32,125 nucleotides of DNA. Origin: an uncultured Legionellales bacterium (GTDB lineage Bacteria > Pseudomonadota > Gammaproteobacteria > Eutrophobiales > Eutrophobiaceae). Of the stretch, positions 25,651 to 32,125 are shown piece after piece (position 1 is the stretch's first letter; every line of letters begins with the position of its first letter). The stretch covers positions 1 through 32,125 of the forward strand of contig CAJWQR010000014.1 in assembly GCA_913045195.1 (NCBI GenBank), read 5' to 3'. The notes beneath the pieces are model-generated. The model did no database searches and was not told where the DNA came from. It was given only the letters and a program-made list of their open reading frames with translations. The position numbers were made by a program, and so were the translations under genes.

Positions 25651-26088
25651 TTGAAGTTTCTAGTTTTAAATGGGCCAAATCTAAACCTTTTGGGCGAGCG
25701 GGAGCCGGAGGTCTATGGAACAACAACGCTAGCCGAGATAGATGCCAGAATACTGAATTTGGCGACAGCACAAGGTAATACACTCTCAAGTTTTCAAAGC
25801 AATGCCGAGCATGAACTAGTAGATAAAATACATGAGGCAAAAAAAACAGGGGTGGATTTTATACTCATTAACCCCGGCGCATTTACTCACACCAGCATAG
25901 CACTGCGTGATGCAATGTTGGGCACACAAATTCCCTTTATCGAAGTACATTTATCGAATGTATTTTCCCGTGAGGAATTTAGAAAGTCTTCATATTTATC
26001 TGACATTGCCGTTGCTGTTGTGAGCGGTCTTGGTGATTATGGATATGAGCTTGCCTTAATGGGCGCTGAACGATACCTAAAAAAATAA
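25651..26088 (+). CDS. aroQ: Type II 3-dehydroquinate dehydratase AroQ
   Basis: AroQ, 145 aa, a dodecameric enzyme that dehydrates 3-dehydroquinate in the shikimate pathway. The start is a TTG with GGGGAT a few bases before it. The protein then begins [23 protein letters not shown], exactly the family N-terminus, so no other start is reasonable. The catalytic Tyr is in EVYGTTTL, the Asn/His pair in [16 protein letters not shown], and [14 protein letters not shown] closes the site. It leads aroQ-accB-accC, a conserved gammaproteobacterial unit, with accB 12 bp downstream. Confidence 0.95.
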   Translation: MKFLVLNGPNLNLLGEREPEVYGTTTLAEIDARILNLATAQGNTLSSFQSNAEHELVDKIHEAKKTGVDFILINPGAFTHTSIALRDAMLGTQIPFIEVHLSNVFSREEFRKSSYLSDIAVAVVSGLGDYGYELALMGAERYLKK

Positions 26089-26100
26089 TGAAAAAATATT

Positions 26101-26562
26101 ATGGATATTAGAAAGGTAAAAAAATTAATTGAGTTGCTCGAGGAGTCGGGGATTGCCGAGATTGAGATTCATGAAGGCGAAGAATCAGTTCGTATCAGTC
26201 GCGATGGGTCAATTCCTCTGCCTCAAACGACGGCTAACGTACCGCCCGTCGATGAGGGTAGTCCATTAAAAAAACAATCGAGTGCTAACGAAAATTTATC
26301 AAATGATGATTACAGTGATGAGGGTGAGATTATTACTGCCCCAATGGTAGGAATTTTTTATAGTTCTCCTTCGCCTGATCAGCCACCGTTTACAAATAAA
26401 GGGCAAAATATTAAGACTGGTGATGTGCTTTGTATTATTGAAGCAATGAAAATAATGAATCAGATTGAAGCTGACATTGATGGCAAGTTAGTTCGCATAT
26501 TAGTCGAAAACGGTGATCCAGTAGAGTACGGACAACCCTTATTTGTTATTAGTCCGTCTTAA
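26101..26562 (+). CDS. accB: Biotin carboxyl carrier protein AccB
   Basis: Carrier subunit of acetyl-CoA carboxylase, 153 aa (E. coli 156). The N-terminal [23 protein letters not shown] is the conserved dimerisation/interaction region. A flexible linker of about 45 residues follows, then the biotinyl domain with EAMKIM (114-119), K117 being the biotin site, and the protruding-thumb region [13 protein letters not shown]. It moves carboxybiotin between AccC and the AccAD transferase in the first step of fatty acid synthesis. 63 bp before accC. Confidence 0.97.
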   Translation: MDIRKVKKLIELLEESGIAEIEIHEGEESVRISRDGSIPLPQTTANVPPVDEGSPLKKQSSANENLSNDDYSDEGEIITAPMVGIFYSSPSPDQPPFTNKGQNIKTGDVLCIIEAMKIMNQIEADIDGKLVRILVENGDPVEYGQPLFVISPS

Positions 26563-26625
26563 ACCAAAACGTTGTTTTATTAATTGCGTTTATTCATGAT
26601 AAATCTATATGAGTCTTAATTATCC

Positions 26626-27969
26626 ATGCTTGAAAAAATTGTAATTGCAAACCGTGGCGAAATTGCGCTTAGAATTTTGCGTGCTTGCAAAGAGCTTGGT
26701 ATTAAAACGGTTGCAACATATTCAGTTGCTGATCGTGAACAAAAACATGTTTATCTTGCTGATGAATCTGTCTGTATTGGTCCGGCAACCTCAATTGATA
26801 GTTATTTAAATATTCCCGCGGTCATTAGTGCAGCTGAAGTAACCGACGCGGTTGGTATTCACCCAGGTTACGGATTTCTTTCCGAGAATGCTGATTTTGC
26901 AGAACGAGTAGAACAAAGCGGTTTTACTTTTGTTGGGCCGAAGGCTGAAACAATACGGGTGATGGGCGATAAGGTTTCGGCAATCAAGGCAATGAAAAAA
27001 GCAGGTATTCCTTGTGTGCCAGGTTCTGATGGTCCATTAGGGGATGATTCAAAACAACTAATAAAGACAGCTAAAGAAATTGGCTACCCTGTTATTATTA
27101 AGGCTGCTGGCGGAGGTGGTGGCCGAGGCATGCGCGTAGTTTATAGTGAAGCGACATTACTTAAATCAATAACATTAACGCGCGCAGAAGCGGCAGCTGC
27201 TTTTAGTAATGATATTGTCTATATGGAAAAATTTCTTGAGCACCCACGTCATATTGAAATACAAATTCTTGCAGACGAACATGGAAATGTTATTTATTTG
27301 GCCGAACGCGATTGTTCAATGCAGAGACGGCACCAAAAAGTTATTGAAGAGGCGCCTGCTCCCGGGCTAAGCGAAAAAACACGAAAAAAGATCGGAGAGT
27401 TATGTGTAAAAGCTTGTAAAAAAATTTCCTATCGTGGTGCAGGTACTTTTGAGTTTTTATATGAGAACGAAGAATTTTACTTTATAGAGATGAATACACG
27501 CATCCAGGTTGAGCATCCAGTGACAGAGATGATCACGGGCGTTGATATTGTGAAAGAGCAATTAAGAGTCGCAAGCGGCGATCCATTAAACTATAAGCAG
27601 GCTGATATTAAGGTGAGAGGGCATGCGATTGAGTGTCGTATCAATGCCGAAGACCCAGAGACATTTTTACCCTCACCAGGCATAATCGAACATTATCACC
27701 CTCCTGGTGGGTTCGGCATTCGTGTCGATACACATGTATACCAAGGGTATAAAGTGCCTCCTTATTATGATTCGATGATTGGTAAATTAATTGCACATGC
27801 AGAAACTAGAGAGCTTGCAATATCTCGCTTATCAATGGCACTATCTGAAATCGTTATCGATGGCATTAAAACAAATATCCCACTGCATCAAAACCTCGTT
27901 CAGGACACTGCGTTTGCCGCAGGGGGTACTGATATTCATTATTTGGAGAATAAATTGGGTATCAAATAG
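26626..27969 (+). CDS. accC: Biotin carboxylase AccC
   Basis: AccC, 447 aa (E. coli 449), an ATP-grasp enzyme that carboxylates the biotin on AccB with bicarbonate and ATP. It shows the start [21 protein letters not shown], the glycine-rich ATP lid [12 protein letters not shown], the catalytic region [26 protein letters not shown] and the downstream RINAEDP. All are unaltered relative to the family. It is in the order aroQ-accB-accC-prmA. Confidence 0.97.
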   Translation: MLEKIVIANRGEIALRILRACKELGIKTVATYSVADREQKHVYLADESVCIGPATSIDSYLNIPAVISAAEVTDAVGIHPGYGFLSENADFAERVEQSGFTFVGPKAETIRVMGDKVSAIKAMKKAGIPCVPGSDGPLGDDSKQLIKTAKEIGYPVIIKAAGGGGGRGMRVVYSEATLLKSITLTRAEAAAAFSNDIVYMEKFLEHPRHIEIQILADEHGNVIYLAERDCSMQRRHQKVIEEAPAPGLSEKTRKKIGELCVKACKKISYRGAGTFEFLYENEEFYFIEMNTRIQVEHPVTEMITGVDIVKEQLRVASGDPLNYKQADIKVRGHAIECRINAEDPETFLPSPGIIEHYHPPGGFGIRVDTHVYQGYKVPPYYDSMIGKLIAHAETRELAISRLSMALSEIVIDGIKTNIPLHQNLVQDTAFAAGGTDIHYLENKLGIK

Positions 27970-28002
27970 ATTTTTTATTTGTGTCGTTTAAATCTTAATT
28001 TT

Positions 28003-28881
28003 ATGAGTTGGTTACAACTTGAACTGGAAACAAATCAAACTCACGCAGAGGAGTTATCAGCATTACTTGAACAGCTCGGCGCAATTTCAGTTAGTTTAAC
28101 TGCGTCTAGTAGCGAACCTGTCTTTGATGAGAGTGATAATGGTAATACGTTCTGGGAAAGAACAAAATTAAGTGTTTTATTAAATTCAAAGTGCAATATA
28201 GATAACTTGCTTATTCAATTACACAGCCATGTCGGTAGTAATGCTATCTACAGTCATAATATTAAATTTTTAGAAGATAAAGATTGGGTTAATGAATTCA
28301 AATCTAAATATCAGCCAATATTTTTTTCAAATAAAATATGTATTTCACCTAGCTGGCGTGAACCATCGAAAAATAAAATAGCAACTATAGTTCTTGACCC
28401 AGGCCTTGCATTTGGCACGGGGGCTCATCCGACAACATCACTTTGCATAGAATGGTTCTGTAAAAATGACATAAACAACAAAATTGTTATCGATTATGGT
28501 TGTGGGTCAGGGATTCTTGCAATGGTTGCGGTAAAATTTGGCGCAAAAAAAGTTTTTGCAATTGATATAGACGAACAAGCTTTAAATACAACACGTGAAA
28601 ATATTGAGCAAAATAAATTACAAGAAAATATTTTGGTATGTCATCCTGAAAACGCTGTTATTCCAAAAGCGGATATTTTGGTCGCCAATATTTTACAAAA
28701 TCCATTAAAGAAATTACTTAAAGAATTTTCTAGCTTAACAAAACCAGGTAGTCATATAATCTTATCTGGTTTACTCTCCACGCAAACAAAAGAATGTTTG
28801 GCAGTATATGGGACTCATTTTAACATGGATGAACCTGTTTTAAGAAAAAGTTGGGCAAGTTTGCATGGGGTGAGACTTTAA
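28003..28881 (+). CDS. prmA: Ribosomal protein L11 methyltransferase PrmA
   Basis: PrmA, 292 aa (E. coli 293), trimethylates several residues of ribosomal protein uL11. The track extends to a TTG at 27979; the ATG at 28003 (MSWLQLELET) is the usual family N-terminus and is chosen. Features are the N-terminal substrate-recognition domain, the linker around ISPSWREP, then LDPGLAFGTGAHPTTSLCIEW and VIDYGCGSGILAMVAVKFGAKKVFAIDID for SAM binding, and VANILQNPL near the active site. It follows accC by 33 bp, as in other gammaproteobacteria. Confidence 0.95.
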   Translation: MSWLQLELETNQTHAEELSALLEQLGAISVSLTASSSEPVFDESDNGNTFWERTKLSVLLNSKCNIDNLLIQLHSHVGSNAIYSHNIKFLEDKDWVNEFKSKYQPIFFSNKICISPSWREPSKNKIATIVLDPGLAFGTGAHPTTSLCIEWFCKNDINNKIVIDYGCGSGILAMVAVKFGAKKVFAIDIDEQALNTTRENIEQNKLQENILVCHPENAVIPKADILVANILQNPLKKLLKEFSSLTKPGSHIILSGLLSTQTKECLAVYGTHFNMDEPVLRKSWASLHGVRL

Positions 28882-28914
28882 AGTAACTGATTTTATTCAT
28901 CAAAATATTCTTGC

Positions 28915-28943
28915 TTTACAACTTACGGTTTGTCGCTATCATA
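28915..28943 (+). promoter_or_regulatory. Promoter of dusB-fis
   Basis: TTTACA (28915-28920), a 17-bp spacer and TATCAT (28938-28943), five of six matches in each box. The predicted start is near 28950, about 50 bases before dusB. An AT-only inverted repeat AAGAAAAA/TTTTTCTT (28944-28962) covers the start site. In E. coli the dusB-fis promoter is repressed by Fis itself; the AT-rich surroundings would suit that but no site is proven. Confidence 0.6.
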
Positions 28944-29000
28944 AGAAAAAAAGTTTTTCTTGTTAAATTATATTGAGACGGATTTCGATTCTTTGGTTCA

Positions 29001-29978
29001 ATGCTAATAGGACCTTATAAGCTTAAAAATAATTTGGTGCTTGCGCCGATGGCAGGTATTACTGACCAACCATTCAGGATGCTTTGTCGCGAATTAGGGG
29101 CAGGTTTGGTTGTCTCTGAGATGGTGACGTCGAACACTTCTTTATTTAAGTCTAGAAAAACAAAACTGAGAATTGATATTGGCGGCGAGTTGGAGCCTCG
29201 AGTTGTGCAGATTGCCGGCGCTAGTCCAAATATGATGGCTGAGGCCGCCAAGTTTAACGTTGATAATAACGCGCAGATCATCGATATTAATATGGGATGT
29301 CCAGCTAAAAAAGTTTGTAAGGTAATGGCAGGTTCAGCTTTATTAAAAGACGAAATACTAGTAGGTAAAATTTTAGAGTCCGTTGTTAATGCAGCAGCTG
29401 TGCCGGTAACACTAAAAATAAGAACCGGTTGGGATAAAATTAACCATAATGCGCTTAACATAGCAAAAATCGCCAAGGATGAAGGCATACAAGCACTTAC
29501 GGTTCATGGCAGGTCTCGCGCCTGTGGTTTTAAAGGTAATGCTGAACACGAAACAGCAGGCGAAATTAAAGCGCGAGTAAATATTACGGTGATTGCCAAT
29601 GGCGATATCACAACACCTGAACAAGCAGAAGATATAATAAAAAAATATAGGGTTGATGGAATTATGATAGGAAGGGCAGCACAGGGTAATCCGTGGATTT
29701 TTCAAGAGATAAACCACTACCTGAGGACAGGCGAGAAATTAGCATTACCCAGCCCAGAGGAAATTCACAACACTCTTATAGAACATGTTACTCGATTACA
29801 TCAATTTTATGGTGAGCAACAAGGGGTTCGAATAGCACGCAAGCATGTATCCTGGTATAGCCGAAAACAAAAGCACACAAATGCAGTAAGCCACTCGATA
29901 AACCACATTGAATCTGCAAGAGAGCAGATATACGCTTTGAATAATTTATTTTTTAAAGCGCAGAGATTTGCAGCATGA
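29001..29978 (+). CDS. dusB: tRNA-dihydrouridine synthase B
   Basis: DusB, 325 aa (E. coli 321), an FMN enzyme that reduces uridine to dihydrouridine in the D-loop of tRNA. It shows the N-terminal VLAPMAGITDQPFRMLCRELGAG, the catalytic Cys100 in DINMGCPAKKV, VTLKIRTGWD, LTVHGRSRACGFKG and IANGDITTPEQAEDII with DGIMIGRAAQGNPWIF for FMN phosphate binding, then a helical tRNA-binding domain. It overlaps fis by 4 bp (ATGA), the classic dusB-fis pair. Confidence 0.96.
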   Translation: MLIGPYKLKNNLVLAPMAGITDQPFRMLCRELGAGLVVSEMVTSNTSLFKSRKTKLRIDIGGELEPRVVQIAGASPNMMAEAAKFNVDNNAQIIDINMGCPAKKVCKVMAGSALLKDEILVGKILESVVNAAAVPVTLKIRTGWDKINHNALNIAKIAKDEGIQALTVHGRSRACGFKGNAEHETAGEIKARVNITVIANGDITTPEQAEDIIKKYRVDGIMIGRAAQGNPWIFQEINHYLRTGEKLALPSPEEIHNTLIEHVTRLHQFYGEQQGVRIARKHVSWYSRKQKHTNAVSHSINHIESAREQIYALNNLFFKAQRFAA

Positions 29979-30256
29979 TTAGAAAGAAAGCAAAAAAAAA
30001 GACTGTTACTGAAAAAAGAAATTATGCTAAAAAGTCTCTGTCGAATGACGTGGAGAAAGCCATGAAAAAATATTTAAATGATCTTAATGGTCATACGCCT
30101 AACAAACTTCATGACATTTTTCTTGAGGAAGTTGAAAAACCGTTTTTAGATGTTGTCATGCAACATACGGGCTGGAATATTACCCACGCCTCAACTATGC
30201 TTGGCATGAATCGTGCGACATTACGTAATAGGTTAAAAAAATACAAACTTGATTAA
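29975..30256 (+). CDS. fis: DNA-binding protein Fis, lysine-rich N-terminus
   Basis: Fis, 93 aa (E. coli 98), a nucleoid protein and transcription regulator that bends DNA as a dimer. The C-terminal helix-turn-helix is clear (MLGMNRATLRNRLKKYKLD against MMGINRGTLRKKLKKYGMN in E. coli), as is PFLDVVMQHT before it. The segment WNITHAS replaces GNQTRAA. The first 20 or so residues are strongly basic (KKAKKKTVTEKR) and do not resemble the beta-hairpin arm that E. coli Fis uses to activate invertases. Position after dusB supports the assignment. Confidence 0.93.
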   Translation: MIRKKAKKKTVTEKRNYAKKSLSNDVEKAMKKYLNDLNGHTPNKLHDIFLEEVEKPFLDVVMQHTGWNITHASTMLGMNRATLRNRLKKYKLD

Positions 30257-30378
30257 GATAGGGGAAATGCATCACCCTTTTATAGTTAAAATCAATCTGC
30301 CTCTTTATGCATTGCAATATCGCAATTTATACAATAATGTCGTATTTAAAAGCTACCCTGTAAAGAAGGACAAATTGT

Positions 30379-31938
30379 ATGACGGTCGTTAAACGTGCGT
30401 TAGTCAGCGTGTCAGATAAATCTGGAATTGTCGATTTTTGTAAAGGTTTATCAGAATTAGGAATTGCAATTCTCTCAACGGGTGGCACCGCGAAATTACT
30501 CATCAAGAATAATATTAATGTTACACAGGTGTCAGACTATACCGATTTCCCAGAGATGATGGATGGTCGAGTCAAAACTTTACATCCTAAAATCCACGGA
30601 GCTCTTTTGGGAAGACGTGGAATCGATGATGAAGTGATGAACGAGTATGGAATCGACGCAATTGATCTTGTTGTGGTGAATTTATACCCATTTGAAGAGA
30701 CTGTTAGCAAACCATGCTGCACCTTTGAAGCAGCAATTGAGAATATTGATATTGGTGGCCCAGCTATGCTGCGTTCAGCGGCAAAAAACCATGCCTCAGT
30801 AACTGTTGTTGTTAATACAGAAGATTACGGTACTGTATTAAAGGAATTAAGAGAAGACGGAAATGTCAGCGATAAAACACGCTTTTATCTCGCACAAAAA
30901 GTTTTTGCACATACAGCGAATTATGATGCAAATGTTTCGAATTATTTAGGCGGTTTAAATGAAACCAAAGAGCATATAAATTACCCGTCTACCTACACTA
31001 ATCAGTTCATAAAAAAACAAGATTTACGTTACGGCGAAAACCCCCATCAGACAGCAGCTTTTTATTCAGAATCTCAACCAATGATTGGCACTTTAGCAAG
31101 CGCCAAGCAAATCCAAGGGAAAGAACTTTCTTATAATAATATCGCTGATACTGATGCTGCATTTGAATGCGTTCTTTCTTTTGATGAAACAGCTTGTGTG
31201 ATTGTTAAACACGCAAATCCTTGTGGCGTTGCAATCGGATCTACAATTCTTGAGGCCTATGAAGGCGCTTATAGCACAGACCCGATATCGGCTTTTGGCG
31301 GGATTATTGCGTTTAATCGGATACTGGATGCTGAAACAGCAAAAGCAATTATTGACAGACAATTTGTTGAGGTAATCATCGCGCCAGTCATCGCGACGGA
31401 GAGTCTTAAAATTATTGCAAAAAAAGAAGGTATACGCCTATTAGAATCGGGCGTTCGACAAGAGAATGTTCAACGATTAAACATGAAGCGTGTTAGCGGC
31501 GGTTTATTACTGCAGGATAATGACCAGAGGATTATTAATCGTGAAAATTTAGAAGTTGTAACAAAAAGAGCACCCTCAGTTCAGGAATTAGACGATCTAA
31601 TCTTCTCGTGGCATGTTGTGAAATATGTTAAATCAAATGCAATAGTATATGCGAAAGATAAAAAAACCATCGGCATTGGTGCGGGACAAATGAGTCGTGT
31701 GTATAGTGCGCGCATTGCCGCGATTAAGGCAAAAGACGAAAAGTTAGCTATAACTGGCGCGGTTATGGCTTCGGATGCATTTTTCCCTTTTCGAGATGGG
31801 GTTGATTCATCTGCAACGGAAGGTATACGTGCGATTATTCAACCAGGCGGTTCAGTTCGTGACGAGGAAGTGATCGCCGCTGCTGATGAACACGATATAG
31901 CGATGGTCTTTACCAAAATGCGACACTTTCTTCACTAA
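30379..31938 (+). CDS. purH: Bifunctional AICAR formyltransferase/IMP cyclohydrolase PurH
   Basis: PurH, 519 aa (E. coli 529), carries out the last two steps of IMP synthesis. The N-terminal MGS-like cyclohydrolase domain has [22 protein letters not shown] and [16 protein letters not shown]. The C-terminal formyltransferase domain has [14 protein letters not shown], the catalytic Lys-His pair in [13 protein letters not shown], and the ending [12 protein letters not shown] with [26 protein letters not shown] lies 8 bases before the ATG. It follows fis by 122 bp and precedes purD by 36 bp, the usual order. Confidence 0.97.
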   Translation: MTVVKRALVSVSDKSGIVDFCKGLSELGIAILSTGGTAKLLIKNNINVTQVSDYTDFPEMMDGRVKTLHPKIHGALLGRRGIDDEVMNEYGIDAIDLVVVNLYPFEETVSKPCCTFEAAIENIDIGGPAMLRSAAKNHASVTVVVNTEDYGTVLKELREDGNVSDKTRFYLAQKVFAHTANYDANVSNYLGGLNETKEHINYPSTYTNQFIKKQDLRYGENPHQTAAFYSESQPMIGTLASAKQIQGKELSYNNIADTDAAFECVLSFDETACVIVKHANPCGVAIGSTILEAYEGAYSTDPISAFGGIIAFNRILDAETAKAIIDRQFVEVIIAPVIATESLKIIAKKEGIRLLESGVRQENVQRLNMKRVSGGLLLQDNDQRIINRENLEVVTKRAPSVQELDDLIFSWHVVKYVKSNAIVYAKDKKTIGIGAGQMSRVYSARIAAIKAKDEKLAITGAVMASDAFFPFRDGVDSSATEGIRAIIQPGGSVRDEEVIAAADEHDIAMVFTKMRHFLH

Positions 31939-31968
31939 AATATTTTAACAGATATTAAATATATCTAA

Positions 31969-32125
<157 letters not shown>

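Noticed and set aside
30263-30285. GGGG...CCCTTTT terminator after fis
   Set aside because: Only about four pairs with a long loop; too weak to call.
30311-30326. PurR-like operator before purH (ATTGC-N6-GCAAT)
   Set aside because: The half-sites face the wrong way compared with the PurR box, and no clear promoter could be aligned with it.
31950-31966. AGATAT-TAAAT-ATATCT hairpin between purH and purD
   Set aside because: AT-only six-pair stem without a T-tract, inside a conserved operon; unlikely to terminate.

Overview
This window is ordinary chromosome of an AT-rich gammaproteobacterium that oxidises sulphur. The gammaproteobacterial reading rests on gene order: leuS-lptE-holA-proA-nadD-rsfS-rlmH-maf, fxsA/cutA/dsbD, aroQ-accB-accC-prmA-dusB-fis-purH-purD, plus BepA, LptE and Fis. 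The sulphur-oxidising reading rests on soxYZ. A pyrophosphate-dependent phosphofructokinase together with a membrane pyrophosphatase is a combination known from methanotrophs and from thiotrophic marine symbionts and their relatives. Genus cannot be assigned from the sequence alone. No mobile element, CRISPR array or phage gene was seen.

Layout. Positions 1-894 hold the 3' part of a tRNA-Lys followed by an orphan tungstate-type binding protein. Positions 903-4087 (minus) form a compact unit bepA-soxY-soxZ-CPBP protease. Positions 4228-8195 hold PPi-phosphofructokinase, a cytosolic DsbA-family protein and, convergent to them, the pyrophosphatase hppA. A hairpin-rich divergent region leads to an unrecognised secreted protein (8447-8923). 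Positions 8924-16289 (minus) are an eight-gene housekeeping run, maf to leuS. Positions 16419-19784 (minus) are a phosphate-uptake unit: DUF47 protein, Pit permease and OprO/P porin. Positions 19972-22705 hold sixA, a methyltransferase, a CBS-domain protein, a DUF3579 protein and fxsA. Positions 22809-25533 are cutA-dsbD-tlpA. Positions 25651-28881 are aroQ-accB-accC-prmA. Positions 29001-32125 are dusB-fis, then purH and the start of purD, cut by the window edge.

How the genes fit together. PPi made by biosynthesis (LeuRS, NadD and Maf here all release it) can be used by PPi-PFK or turned into an ion gradient by HppA. In chemoautotrophs this pair has been proposed to save ATP in the Calvin cycle. 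SoxYZ would carry sulphur intermediates in the periplasm. DsbD plus a TlpA-like thioredoxin could supply periplasmic thiol reductant for cytochrome c maturation or for the SoxY cysteine; that link is inference. The DUF47-Pit-porin unit gives a route for phosphate across both membranes.

No gene-free stretch exceeds 300 bases. The most unusual signals are non-coding. They include a 45-nt, 19-pair imperfect stem-loop before the unrecognised secreted gene, a hairpin near the predicted 5' end of the hppA message, and palindromes in the pfp/bepA and CBS/methyltransferase divergent regions. There is also a helically phased GTTAAA array before aroQ-accBC. At protein level, SoxY has an atypical C-terminus and HppA has the K+-dependent signature. 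I did not find a convincing new multigene system.
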